From the NCBI GenBank assembly GCA_944332815.1, contig CALVKQ010000009.1:1-57296 (forward strand): a DNA stretch of 57,296 bases, in the 5' to 3' direction. Both the position numbers and the translations under genes were made by a program. Source of the stretch: an uncultured Clostridia bacterium (GTDB taxonomy: Bacteria > Bacillota > Clostridia > Christensenellales > CAG-917). Below are positions 36,931-44,904 of this stretch, one piece after another (within the stretch, counting starts at the first letter, position 1; each line of letters begins with the position of its first letter). The notes under the pieces were generated by a model. It worked only from the letters and a program-made list of their open reading frames with translations. It was not told the DNA's origin and ran no database searches.

Positions 36931-36996
36931 TCGTCTTATAAAGTGTGTTTTTATATATTATCTGTGTGCCAGACGGACAAAGGGATGCCGGGGTCA

Positions 36997-37725
36997 TCAC
37001 TCCGGTTTTTGCCAGAGGTTGGCGCGTTCGGGGTGGTAGACAGCGCCCAGGATGCGCTGCTTGGCGGAGGGGATGTCGCGGCAAAGTTCCTTTATCAGAC
37101 CTTTCATGAACTCGCGTTTTGTGGCGTGGTTGGCAGGGCAGGGGTTCTTGACGACGGGGAGCCCCAGGCGGTTCACAGCGCCTTTGATGTCGCATTCCTC
37201 GATGTAGATAAAGGGGCGGATGAGCGTTACGCCGCTCTTGTCCATATACGCCGTGGGGGTGAAGCAGGAGAATCTGCCTTCGTAAAACAGGGACATGAGC
37301 GCGGTTTCCGCCACATCGTCCGCATTGTGTCCGAGGGCGAGTTTGCCTCCTCCCAGCCGTATTATCTCGCTGTTAAGGGCGCCTCTGCGGAATTTGGCGC
37401 AGAGGGAGCAGGGGTTGGACTCCTTCCTTGCGTCGAACACTATCTCGGCGATATCCGTTTTGACTATATGACGGGGGACGTCCAGCTCATCGCAGAGCCG
37501 CGATATGGCGTCCGTCGCGGAGATGGGAGTGTCCTTGAAGCCCATGTCCACGGTGACGGCTTGGAGGTCGAAGCGTTCGGGGGAGAACTTTCTGTACGCG
37601 GCGAGCGCAGCAAGCAGCAGCACGCTGTCCTTGCCTCCAGAAAGCCCGACGAAGATCCTGTCGCCGTCCGAGATCATCTTATAGTCCTGTATCGCCCTGC
37701 GCATGGGGGAGAGTATCTGTTGCAT
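36997..37725 (-). CDS. TtcA-like tRNA 2-thiolation PP-loop ATPase
   Basis: A 242-residue member of the TtcA/TilS family. The PP-loop is FVGLSGGKDSVLLL, and a CxxC is in NPCSLCAKFRRG. LALGHNADDVAETALM and the late NPCPANHATKRE (third cysteine) match the cluster-ligating cysteines of TtcA. The probable reaction is ATP-dependent sulfur insertion into tRNA cytidine, in the cytoplasm. The start ATG 37725 gives the normal MQQILSPMRRAIQDY. An upstream extension of 27 residues has no support. Confidence 0.86.
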   Translation of the reverse strand: MQQILSPMRRAIQDYKMISDGDRIFVGLSGGKDSVLLLAALAAYRKFSPERFDLQAVTVDMGFKDTPISATDAISRLCDELDVPRHIVKTDIAEIVFDARKESNPCSLCAKFRRGALNSEIIRLGGGKLALGHNADDVAETALMSLFYEGRFSCFTPTAYMDKSGVTLIRPFIYIEECDIKGAVNRLGLPVVKNPCPANHATKREFMKGLIKELCRDIPSAKQRILGAVYHPERANLWQKPE

Positions 37726-37810
37726 ATCGTGATTATAGCACACATCCGCGCTCGCGCCAAGCGTTCGCAGTTTACGGGCGAGTCCTCGCGCGACGCCGCA
37801 GGTCAAGGCA

Positions 37811-37840
37811 AAATAAAACGCCCCCGGTGTAGGGGCGTTT
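37811..37840 (-). terminator. Terminator of fba
   Basis: On the minus strand AAACGCCCC pairs with GGGGCGTTT around a 7-base loop, followed by TATTTT. Confidence 0.75.
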
Positions 37841-37950
37841 ATGTCATTGTGTACGGCGTGGGACCGCGTTATACTCTCCGCCGTTTCGCACCCTCATTGA
37901 CCGTATCGGTCAAATGCGAGCGCGTTTGAGGCGGCTTTGCATCGGATATT

Positions 37951-38880
37951 TTACGCTTTGCCGTTGCAGCCGAGGACGTCCACGATCTTGTGGCGCACGA
38001 CTTTGCGCACCGCATCTCTCGCCGGCCCGAGGTACTGACGGGGGTCGAAGTGAGAGGGGTTGAGGGCGAAGTGCTCTCTGATGGTCGCGGTAACGGCGAG
38101 GCGCAGGTCGGAGTCGATGTTTATCTTGCACACTGCCATGCCGGCGGCTTTCCTGAGCATTTCTTCGGGAACGCCTTGTGCGCCGGGCATATTGCCGCCG
38201 TACTGGTTGATGATCTTGACGTATTCCTGGGGAACGCTGCTCGCGCCGTGCAGGACGATGGGGAAGCCGGGCAGACGTCTGCCGACCTCTTCGAGGATGT
38301 CAAAGCGCAGTTTGGGCTGCCCCTTGAACTTGAACGCGCCGTGAGAGGTGCCGATGGCTATCGCGAGGGAATCCACACCCGTCTTTTCCACGAATTCCTG
38401 GACCTGATCGGGGTCGGTGTAGCTGGCGTCCTTGGCGTCGACTTTGACGTCGTCTTCAACGCCTGCGAGCTTGCCGAGCTCCGCCTCGACGACCACGCCG
38501 TGATCGTGAGCGTACTCCACCACCTGTTTGGTGATGCTGATATTTTCCGCGAAAGGATGGGCGCTTGCGTCTATCATGACGGAGGTGAAACCGCTGTCAA
38601 CACAGTCCTTGCACAGGGCGAAGCTGTCGCCGTGGTCGAGGTGGAGAGCGATGGGCAGACCGCTGGTTTCCACAGCGGCTTCCACCATCTTTTTGAGGTA
38701 GACGGTGTTGGCGTATTTTCTTGCGCCTGCGGACACTTGCAGGATGAGGGGAGCGTTCTCTTCCGTTGCCGCTTCGACGATACCCTGGATGATCTCCATG
38801 TTGTTGACGTTGAAGGCGCCGATGGCGTAGCCGCCGTCATAAGCCTTTTTGAACATCTCGGTCGTAGTTACCAATGGCAT
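37951..38880 (-). CDS. fba: Fructose-bisphosphate aldolase, class II
   Basis: A 309-residue zinc aldolase that cleaves fructose 1,6-bisphosphate in glycolysis. GAFNVNNMEIIQGIVEAA, LHLDHGDSFALCKDC (zinc His and catalytic Asp), the metal site in VVVEAELGKLAG, the AIAIGTSHGAFKF segment, LHGASSVP and KINIDSDLRLA are class II signatures. ATG 38880 follows GGAGG by eight bases. A promoter (38911-38939) and terminator flank it, so it is monocistronic. Confidence 0.97.
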   Translation of the reverse strand: MPLVTTTEMFKKAYDGGYAIGAFNVNNMEIIQGIVEAATEENAPLILQVSAGARKYANTVYLKKMVEAAVETSGLPIALHLDHGDSFALCKDCVDSGFTSVMIDASAHPFAENISITKQVVEYAHDHGVVVEAELGKLAGVEDDVKVDAKDASYTDPDQVQEFVEKTGVDSLAIAIGTSHGAFKFKGQPKLRFDILEEVGRRLPGFPIVLHGASSVPQEYVKIINQYGGNMPGAQGVPEEMLRKAAGMAVCKINIDSDLRLAVTATIREHFALNPSHFDPRQYLGPARDAVRKVVRHKIVDVLGCNGKA

Positions 38881-38910
38881 TTGGTTATCCTCCAAATTGT
38901 GATTGAAATC

Positions 38911-38939
38911 ATTATACATCCTGACCGCCGAAAACACAA
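38911..38939 (-). promoter_or_regulatory. Candidate fba promoter
   Basis: On the minus strand TTGTGT (38939-38934), a 17-base spacer and a perfect TATAAT (38916-38911). Confidence 0.72.
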
Positions 38940-39008
38940 CACTTTTTCGCGAGAGAGAGAGCAGGGAAAGGAAAAACGCGCCTTCGCCTCCGAAAAGGCG
39001 TTATCGCC

Positions 39009-39037
39009 TTAACATTTTCACAAAGTCGGGTTATAAT
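39009..39037 (+). promoter_or_regulatory. Candidate aminopeptidase promoter
   Basis: TTAACA at 39009-39014, a 17-base spacer and TATAAT at 39032-39037, just before the SD and ATG. Confidence 0.72.
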
Positions 39038-39058
39038 AAAAGCAACGGAGGCAAATGT

Positions 39059-40177
39059 ATGATCCACGATAACAGACAAAAAACATTGGCAGACAATTTG
39101 GTCAATTATTCCTGCGCGGTGCGCAAGGGCGACAAGGTATGGATAGACGTTGCAGGCGCCGACCCGGAGTTCACCTCCCTGCTGGTGCAGGCGGTCTACG
39201 CCGCAGGCGGAATGCCCTTCGTGCACCTTTCCGAGAGCAAGGTGAAGCGCGAGGTCTTAAAAGGCGCGTCCGACGAGATGCTCGCCGTATGGGCGGAGCG
39301 CGACGCCGCGTTCATGGACAAGATGGACTGCTACATCGGCGTGCGCGGAGGCAATAACAGCTACGAGCTCAGCGACGTTCCCGAGGACAGGATGCAGGCG
39401 TACGACAAGCTGTACGCCCAAAAGGTGCACCACAACATCCGCGTCAAAAAGACGCGTTGGGTCATCCTGCGCTACCCCACGGAAGGGATGAGCCAGCTTG
39501 CAGGCATGAGCACGGAAGCGTTTGAAAACTACTTCTTCGACGTGTGCTGCCTGGACTATCGAAAGATGGACAAAGCGATGGATGCGCTGGTTGAACTGAT
39601 GAATAAGACGGATAAAGTGCGCATTGTGGCAAAAGGCACCGATCTTTCCTTCTCCATAAAGGGCGTCGGAGCGGTGAAGTGCAGCGGACATTGCAACATC
39701 CCCGACGGGGAGGTCTACACCGCGCCCGTGCGCGACAGCGTGAACGGCACCATCGCCTATAACGTCCCCTCCATAGAGAACGGGTTCAAGTTCGAGGACG
39801 TGACCCTGACCTTTAAGGAGGGCAGGATAGTGAAGGCGACAGCAAACAATTCCGAGAAGGCAAACGCCATATTCGACACGGACGAGGGCGCGAGGTATGT
39901 CGGGGAATTTTCCTTCGGGCTCAATCCTTACATCGACCGCGCGATAGGGGACATCCTCTTTGACGAGAAGATCTCCGGCTCCATCCACTTCACTCCCGGC
40001 GCGTGCTACGACGACGCCCCCAACGGCAACGTGAGCGCGGTGCACTGGGACCTTGTGCAGGTGCACACTCCGGCTTACGGCGGCGGCGAGATATACATGG
40101 ACGGCGTGCTGGTGAGGAAGGAAGGACGTTTCGTTTTGCCCGAACTTTCGGCGCTGAACCCCGAAAACCTGAAATAA
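39059..40177 (+). CDS. M29 family aminopeptidase
   Basis: A 372-residue metallo-aminopeptidase of family M29 (AmpS/PepS type), removing N-terminal residues from peptides in the cytoplasm. Expected two-metal ligands lie in CNIPDGEVYTAPV (Glu), YVGEFSFGLNP (Glu), SGSIHFTPG (His) and AVHWDLVQ (His, Asp). The start ATG 39059 has GGAGG eight bases upstream. An open extension of 52 codons upstream covers the promoter and is not coding. Confidence 0.93.
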   Translation: MIHDNRQKTLADNLVNYSCAVRKGDKVWIDVAGADPEFTSLLVQAVYAAGGMPFVHLSESKVKREVLKGASDEMLAVWAERDAAFMDKMDCYIGVRGGNNSYELSDVPEDRMQAYDKLYAQKVHHNIRVKKTRWVILRYPTEGMSQLAGMSTEAFENYFFDVCCLDYRKMDKAMDALVELMNKTDKVRIVAKGTDLSFSIKGVGAVKCSGHCNIPDGEVYTAPVRDSVNGTIAYNVPSIENGFKFEDVTLTFKEGRIVKATANNSEKANAIFDTDEGARYVGEFSFGLNPYIDRAIGDILFDEKISGSIHFTPGACYDDAPNGNVSAVHWDLVQVHTPAYGGGEIYMDGVLVRKEGRFVLPELSALNPENLK

Positions 40178-40186
40178 AACGATCCG

Positions 40187-40217
40187 GGTCGGGTCCGTAG
40201 TATTTCGCTCCGGCATA
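40187..40217. repeat. Interspersed repeat family 3, copy 1
   Basis: GGTCCGTAGTATTTCGCTCC followed by GGCATA, which recurs with few changes at 51427-51456. Both copies lie after a plus-strand stop codon and before a strong hairpin terminator. Confidence 0.5.
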
Positions 40218-40263
40218 CCCGGACGGACGCTGTTCCGGTCCGGCATATGCGAACAAACGATAT

Positions 40264-40294
40264 AAAAAAACCCTCCGCGAACGGAGGGTTTTTT
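40264..40294. terminator. Bidirectional terminator between aminopeptidase and alcohol dehydrogenase
   Basis: AAAAAACCCTCCG and CGGAGGGTTTTTT form a perfect 13-bp stem with a CGAA loop. The T/A tracts allow termination on both strands. Confidence 0.9.
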
Positions 40295-40306
40295 CGGTGA
40301 CCTGCG

Positions 40307-41515
40307 TCACATTATCTCGCGATATATCTTGATGAGGTCCTCTCTGCTCCAGATCTCGGGGACGGGGTAGAGGGGGTTGGCTTCCTTGAATGCGCGGTCC
40401 GCCATGGTGGGGATGTCCTCTTCCTTGATGGTCCATTTGCCCTGGATCTTGGTGGGGATATCCATGTAGGCGTTCATATCCTTTATCTCCTGGATGAACT
40501 TCTTGGCTTTTGCCTCGTCGTCCGCGCCCTCGATGCCGACCGCTTCCGCAAGACGGGCGAGTTTCTTGTACGCCTTCTTTCCGTACGCGTCCAGCACGTG
40601 GGGCAGTATGACCGCGTTGGCAAGCCCGTGAGGCACGCCGTAGAAGCCGCCGAGGGAGTGCGCCACCGCGTGGACATAGCCGACGTACGCTCTGGTGAAC
40701 GCCATGCCTGCGAGCAGGGAAGCCTCTTGCATCTTGTTTCTGGCTTCCTTATCCTGACCGTCGTCATAGGCGCGTTTGAGATACTTGAAGATGAGCTGAG
40801 TGGCGGCGATGGCGTTCTTCTTGGTCGCGCTCGTGTTCTCGCTGCCTATGTACGCTTCCACCGCGTGGGTGAGAGCATCCATGCCCGTGGTGGAAGTTAT
40901 GTGCTTGGGAAGCCCCACCGTGAGCAGGGGGTCCATCACCGCGTAACGCGGAATGAGGACGGGGTCGTTGATGGGATATTTCTCATGCGTGTCGGGGTTG
41001 GAGATGACCGCCGCAAGCGTCGCTTCGCTGCCCGTGCCGGAGGTGGTGGGGATGGCGACGAGAGGAGGCAGCTGTTTGAGGACGCGCAGGATGCCTTTCA
41101 TCTTGGGGATGGGCTTGTCGGGACGCGCCACACGCGCGCCGATACCCTTCGCGCAGTCCATGGGGGAACCGCCGCCCAGCGCGATGATGACGTCGCACTT
41201 GTTGTCGTGATACAGTTTCAGACCCTCTTCGATGTTGGTGATGGTGGGGTTGGGGACGACCTTGTCGTAAACGACGATGTTCATGCCCTCCGCCTTGAAG
41301 CCGTCGATGATCGGCTGCGCCATGCCCAGGCTCATCAAGCCCTGGTCGGTGACGAGCAACGCGCTCTTCCAGCCGTGATCTTTGGCAAAAGCCGGGAGTT
41401 TGGCGAGGCTGCCTTCACCGGAGATCTGCTCCGGAACGCGCCAGTTCAGGAAGAACATGGCAAGATAGATGACCCTTTGGAAGCATCTGCAGTAAAGTTT
41501 GTAGAACGGATTCAT
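40307..41515 (-). CDS. Iron-containing alcohol dehydrogenase
   Basis: A 402-residue type III alcohol dehydrogenase. GGGSPMDCAKGIGA is the NAD(P) site and PTTSGTGSEATLAAVI is conserved. Metal ligands are in GMDALTHAVEAY and in the HAVAHSLGGFYGVPHGLANA segment. It probably reduces aldehydes or oxidises alcohols in fermentation, and the exact substrate (butanol-type or other) cannot be told. The N-terminal 25 residues before NWRVPEQISGEGS are a family-like extension. GGAGGG lies seven bases before the ATG. It diverges from gap. Confidence 0.92.
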   Translation of the reverse strand: MNPFYKLYCRCFQRVIYLAMFFLNWRVPEQISGEGSLAKLPAFAKDHGWKSALLVTDQGLMSLGMAQPIIDGFKAEGMNIVVYDKVVPNPTITNIEEGLKLYHDNKCDVIIALGGGSPMDCAKGIGARVARPDKPIPKMKGILRVLKQLPPLVAIPTTSGTGSEATLAAVISNPDTHEKYPINDPVLIPRYAVMDPLLTVGLPKHITSTTGMDALTHAVEAYIGSENTSATKKNAIAATQLIFKYLKRAYDDGQDKEARNKMQEASLLAGMAFTRAYVGYVHAVAHSLGGFYGVPHGLANAVILPHVLDAYGKKAYKKLARLAEAVGIEGADDEAKAKKFIQEIKDMNAYMDIPTKIQGKWTIKEEDIPTMADRAFKEANPLYPVPEIWSREDLIKIYREIM

Positions 41516-41551
41516 TTTCAGCCCTCCGAAAACTGTTTCTTAGTGAACAAT

Positions 41552-41580
41552 ATTTTATCATCGGAGCGCAAATTATGCAA
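41552..41580 (-). promoter_or_regulatory. Candidate promoter of the alcohol dehydrogenase
   Basis: On the minus strand TTGCAT (41580-41575), a 17-base spacer and TAAAAT (41557-41552). Confidence 0.65.
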
Positions 41581-41706
41581 CTTTTTTTCGCATTATTCCG
41601 GTCGGCAAACGAACTCGGCGGCGCATCGGGAGCGGTGTGCGCCGCGCGGATGCGCAGGGCGCGAAGACGGGGCGCCCGCGCGCGCAAAAATTGTGGTGCA
41701 AAACGC

Positions 41707-41735
41707 TTGTGTTTTTTTTTCTATTTATGTAAAAT
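41707..41735 (+). promoter_or_regulatory. Candidate gap promoter with T9 spacer tract
   Basis: TTGTGT at 41707-41712, a 17-base spacer made largely of a T run (41712-41720), and TAAAAT at 41730-41735. Confidence 0.6.
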
Positions 41736-41812
41736 ATAGCACGTACTATCGGTGAATGGTTCACTTTGTACACCATTGAACAAAAAATAATCCTTACGGA
41801 GGACTCATAATT

Positions 41813-42832
41813 ATGGCAAAAAACGTTAGAGTTGCTATCAACGGCTTCGGCAGGATAGGCCGTTTGGCTTTCCGTCAGATGTTCGCGGCAGACGGTTACG
41901 AGATCGTCGCCATCAACGACCTTACCGACGCGAAGATGCTCGCACACCTTCTCAAGTTCGACAGCGCGCAGGGCAGATACGCTCTCGCGGACAAGGTCGA
42001 AGCGAAGGACGGCGCCATCGTCGTCGACGGCAAGGAGATCAAGATCTATGCCGAAAAGAACGCGGCTGACCTTCCCTGGAAGGAGATCGGCGTGGACGTC
42101 GTGCTCGAATGCACCGGCTTCTACACCTCCAAGGCGAAGGCGCAGGCTCACATCGATGCAGGCGCGAAGAAGGTCGTCATTTCCGCCCCCGCCGGCAACG
42201 ACCTGCCCACCATCGTGTACAGCGTCAACGAGAAGACTCTGACCAAGGACGACACCATCATTTCCGCGGCGTCCTGCACCACCAACTGCCTCGCCCCCAT
42301 GGCTGCGGCGCTCAACAAGCTCGCCCCCATCGAGAGCGGTATCATGAGCACCATCCACGCCTACACCGGCGACCAGATGGTCCTCGACGGTCCTCATCGC
42401 AAGGGTGACCTGCGTCGTGCGCGTGCCGCGGCGATCAACATCGTCCCCAACAGCACCGGCGCGGCGAAGGCGATCGGCCTCGTCATCCCCGAGCTCAACG
42501 GCAAACTCATCGGTTCCGCACAGCGCGTCCCCGTGCCTGCCGGTTCCACCACCATCCTCGTCGCGACCTGCAAAGGCAAAGTCACCGTCGATGAGATCAA
42601 CGCCGCAATGAAAGCTGCCGCCAACGAGTCCTATGGCTACAACGACGAGCAGATCGTGTCCAGCGACGTCATCGGTATGACCTACGGCTCCCTCTTCGAT
42701 GCCACCCAGACCATGGCAAAATACATGGAAGACCTCGACTGCACTCAGGTCCAGGTCGTCAGCTGGTACGACAACGAGAACAGCTACACCTCGCAGATGG
42801 TGCGTACTATCAAGTACTTCGCCGAACTGTAA
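41813..42832 (+). CDS. gap: Glyceraldehyde-3-phosphate dehydrogenase, type I
   Basis: A 339-residue NAD-dependent glycolytic enzyme. It starts [20 protein letters not shown]. The catalytic Cys is in [12 protein letters not shown], and [14 protein letters not shown] and [14 protein letters not shown] are conserved. GGAGG lies 12 bases before the ATG. Its stop is immediately followed by hairpin copy C1, as with hisIE and rplQ. Confidence 0.98.
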   Translation: MAKNVRVAINGFGRIGRLAFRQMFAADGYEIVAINDLTDAKMLAHLLKFDSAQGRYALADKVEAKDGAIVVDGKEIKIYAEKNAADLPWKEIGVDVVLECTGFYTSKAKAQAHIDAGAKKVVISAPAGNDLPTIVYSVNEKTLTKDDTIISAASCTTNCLAPMAAALNKLAPIESGIMSTIHAYTGDQMVLDGPHRKGDLRRARAAAINIVPNSTGAAKAIGLVIPELNGKLIGSAQRVPVPAGSTTILVATCKGKVTVDEINAAMKAAANESYGYNDEQIVSSDVIGMTYGSLFDATQTMAKYMEDLDCTQVQVVSWYDNENSYTSQMVRTIKYFAEL

Positions 42833-42951
42833 GACCGCGCTATTTCGCGAATAACTGCGTCAGCACCTCTCGCCCGACCGCTCATGTACGAAAGTACACC
42901 GCGCGTCCGTTCGGGAGGTGCTTTCTTGTTCTTCATCGAAATATCGCGGTC
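42833..42951 (+). repeat. Nested hairpin element, copy C1 (after gap)
   Basis: Outer arms GACCGCGCTATTTCG and CGAAATATCGCGGTC pair with the same single mismatch as A1 and B1, though five stem positions differ. Inner arms CAGCACCTC and GAGGTGCTT pair, followed by a T-rich run. Apical motif GTACGAAAGTAC. It starts on the base after the gap stop codon. Confidence 0.78.
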
Positions 42952-42975
42952 TTACTCGTTTCTGTTTGAGAGAGG

Positions 42976-43093
42976 GGAGTGATTTAGGTGACATGCTTTG
43001 TCAAGCGCCCTTGTCGTGGATGCTCACGTGCGTCAATGTACGCTCCGCCTCCCGACAAGGGCGTTTTCGCGCTCTTCATCCAAATATCGGCGT
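42976..43093 (+). repeat. Nested hairpin element, copy C2 (degenerate outer stem)
   Basis: The TTTGTCA motif, inner arms CGCCCTTGTCG and CGACAAGGGCG followed by TTTT, the apical GTGCGTCAATGTACG and the 3' motif CATCCAAATAT are conserved. The outer arms pair only partly. Confidence 0.6.
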
Positions 43094-43140
43094 TTAGATC
43101 GGGGGAGGGTGGGAGTTATTTTTTCAAACCTTATTCGAAG

Positions 43141-43185
43141 ACGGGGAAAAATCCTAATATTCCACGTGCACTTATCCGGAGCGTG
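43141..43185. repeat. Interspersed repeat family 2, copy 2
   Basis: Starts ACGGGGAAAAATCC and ends GCACTTATCCGGAGCGTG, closely matching the copy at 36827-36870. Confidence 0.55.
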
Positions 43186-43193
43186 TTTTATCC

Positions 43194-43317
43194 GGGACAA
43201 ATGGGGACGGGGCAAAAATGTACAATGAGGGACGTGTTTTGTCCCTCATTGTACATTTGCGCCCCCAAGCCCCACCGTAGGTGGGTACCCCGGCTTTACC
43301 CCGTCCCCTATTGTCCC
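43194..43317. repeat. 124-bp nested palindrome with GGGGACGGGG ends
   Basis: Outer arms at 43194-43212 and 43299-43317 match in 17 of 19 positions. Inside, AATGTACAATGAGGGAC (43217-43233) and its exact complement (43241-43257) form a perfect 17-bp stem. A smaller CCCACC-GTA-GGTGGG hairpin lies at 43270-43284. The GGGGAC ends recall REP/RAYT-type palindromic elements. Confidence 0.75.
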
Positions 43318-43389
43318 AATGCGTTTCTGTTTCGGTATAACGTGAAGCATTAGCGTGCGTGCCTGAACCCGACTTACACCCATTAAAAG

Positions 43390-43436
43390 ACGGAACAACA
43401 CCCCCCAATTTTCCACGCTCACTTGTTCGACGCGTA
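43390..43436. repeat. Interspersed repeat family 2, copy 3
   Basis: Starts ACGGAACAACACCC and contains CCACGCTCACTTGTTCGACG. Partial motifs (ACTTGTTCGA, CGGAACAACGCG) repeat just downstream at 43454-43477. Confidence 0.5.
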
Positions 43437-43799
43437 CTTGACATTTAACTTACACTTGTTCGAAGGCGGAACAACGCGCCGCTCAGCCAAGCGTTCACAG
43501 GCGGCAAAGCCGCCGCTTGAACGCCGCGGCGCGTCCCCCTGAGCGCCGAGCAACGCCGCGAACTTAAATAGACACGGGCTATGATTTGCGAGTGCCGAAT
43601 TCCTCCGCCCGTGCCGGGTTCTCGGTGAGTGCAGTTCTCCGCTCGATTATGTGAGTGCAAGAAACAAACTTTTTTAAGAGGCGGAAAGTTAGTCCTGCAT
43701 GATGCGAGGAGTACAGCCCTTTCGGCACGGGGGAGGAAAGCCCGAAGGGAAGGAGGGGGTCTGTACTCCCATGTCAAGGGATGAAAAAAGTATGGGAGC

Positions 43800-43820
43800 G
43801 CGAGGGTGTAACACCCTCGC
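43800..43820. other. Perfect 9-bp hairpin upstream of the lipoprotein promoter
   Basis: GCGAGGGTG and CACCCTCGC with a TAA loop, followed by an A/T-rich stretch. A possible terminator, but the T tract is weak. Confidence 0.45.
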
Positions 43821-43864
43821 TAACATTAAAAATTTGAGTGTTTTGCGAAATACATTGAAAACAC

Positions 43865-43896
43865 TTGACGTAATGGGGGGGGGGGTAACTTATAAC
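43865..43896 (+). promoter_or_regulatory. Candidate phase-variable promoter with G11 tract
   Basis: TTGACG at 43865-43870 and TATAAC at 43891-43896 are 20 bases apart. Eleven consecutive G residues (43875-43885) lie in the spacer. A loss of three G would give the optimal 17-base spacing. An overlapping TTATAA at 43890 would need a loss of two. Confidence 0.5.
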
Positions 43897-43943
43897 CGAA
43901 GTATACAATACGGCGGCGCGGAAGCGCCGAAGGGGAGGAAAAC

Positions 43944-44747
43944 ATGAAGAAAAAACTTTGTTTGCTTATGGCTCTGGTTTGTTGTGTGGCGGTGTTTTCC
44001 GTAGCGTTTGCGGCGTGCAACGACAACGGCGGCAAGAGCGGCGGAAATGTGGTCGTAGGGGATAATATCTTCACCGAAGATGCGTCCTATGATGACATTT
44101 ACAACGCTTTGGCAAATGCAAAGTCCTATCAGGTGACGACTACTTACATTGAGGAAGATTCTACCATATCTTACACCTATACGTATGCTTCCGATTTCTA
44201 TTATTCAGGATACGTCGCAGACGATGGGACATATGACTATTATCTATTTATAGATGGTAAATATCTTTATTCTGTTGAAATTGCCGATTATGTTGAAGCT
44301 GTTGGTACGACAGTAGAAAAGCAGCTTGCCGAATATGAAGACTACGAATTCCCTTTGGTGTCTGCTGCGGAGCTTCTTGATGATATAGGGCTGGTTATCG
44401 AGAAGGACGGGAAGTTGGTTTTTGACGAAGAAGTAGGAGGCGACTACGTAGTCGGCAGCGGTTATATCAGATACGAAGGGGATGCGCTCTATTTCGGGGG
44501 TTCCACCAGCGACGAGGACGGGGAGATGAAGATCGAGTATTGCATAAGAGGAGTCAACGCGCAATATTCGCTTCCGGATGAGATAAAGGCGATGAAGGCG
44601 GACGCCGTGTGGGCGAGAAATGTGCAATATAACGGCGGATATTACGAATACGGTGAGTATAACGGCGAAGAGTGTTATTACTACCTTTACAGCCCTGATG
44701 GCAAAAAGGAAGATACCATAAACGGATTGCCTGTCTATGACCGTTAA
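43944..44747 (+). CDS. Putative lipoprotein of unknown function
   Basis: A 267-residue secreted protein. A basic start (KKKLCLL) and a hydrophobic core lead to AFAACNDNGGKSGG, a likely lipobox with Phe at -3, so the Cys at residue 25 would be lipidated. The mature part is acidic and rich in Tyr, Asp and Glu, including EYGEYNGEECYYYLYSPDGK near the end. I do not recognise the fold. It may be a LolA/LppX-like or calycin-like beta protein, but that is a guess. AGGGGAGG precedes the ATG. The coding sequence is more A+T-rich than its neighbours. Expression may switch through the G11 promoter tract. Confidence 0.75.
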   Translation: MKKKLCLLMALVCCVAVFSVAFAACNDNGGKSGGNVVVGDNIFTEDASYDDIYNALANAKSYQVTTTYIEEDSTISYTYTYASDFYYSGYVADDGTYDYYLFIDGKYLYSVEIADYVEAVGTTVEKQLAEYEDYEFPLVSAAELLDDIGLVIEKDGKLVFDEEVGGDYVVGSGYIRYEGDALYFGGSTSDEDGEMKIEYCIRGVNAQYSLPDEIKAMKADAVWARNVQYNGGYYEYGEYNGEECYYYLYSPDGKKEDTINGLPVYDR

Positions 44748-44769
44748 TTAAAGTGCAAATCGAAAAGAG

Positions 44770-44795
44770 AAAAGCGCGCCTTCGGGCGCGCTTTT
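44770..44795. terminator. Terminator after the lipoprotein gene
   Basis: AAAAGCGCGCC-TTCG-GGCGCGCTTTT, a perfect 11-bp stem with a UUCG-type loop. It can act on both strands (the lipid kinase gene ends nearby on the minus strand). Confidence 0.88.
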
Positions 44796-44904
44796 CGTGT
44801 GTGTTTACGTATGATATTCTGCGTGTGTTTCTGTGCGGTTTTTCGCGTTGCCTTGTGTGGCGGACGTGTCGGGTGTTTCCTCGGCGTTTGACGTAAAACG
44901 GGGT

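Larger units (their letters stand above)
36531..36996. other. Gene-free stretch between rplQ and the ttcA-like gene
   Basis: It contains hairpin copies B1 and B2, a copy of a second interspersed repeat at 36827-36870 and a terminator at 36898-36930 that serves the minus-strand ttcA-like gene. No gene is supported. Confidence 0.6.
42833..43943. other. 1.1-kb gene-free, repeat-rich stretch
   Basis: Besides hairpin copies C1 and C2, two family-2 repeats and the 124-bp palindrome, it holds a GAGTACAG/CTGTACTC inverted pair (about 43710-43769), a perfect GCGAGGGTG-TAA-CACCCTCGC hairpin (43800-43820) and the G11 promoter. I find no credible gene in it. The open frames are low-complexity shadows. 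Confidence 0.6.

Noticed and set aside
41707..41735. Phase-variable T tract in the gap promoter
   Set aside because: The spacing is already optimal at 17 bases and gap is an essential glycolytic gene, so switching is unlikely. Noted only as a T9 tract.
43194..43317. Simple intrinsic terminator
   Set aside because: The structure has nested stems over 124 bases with no T tract, and no gene ends immediately upstream. A palindromic mobile element fits better.
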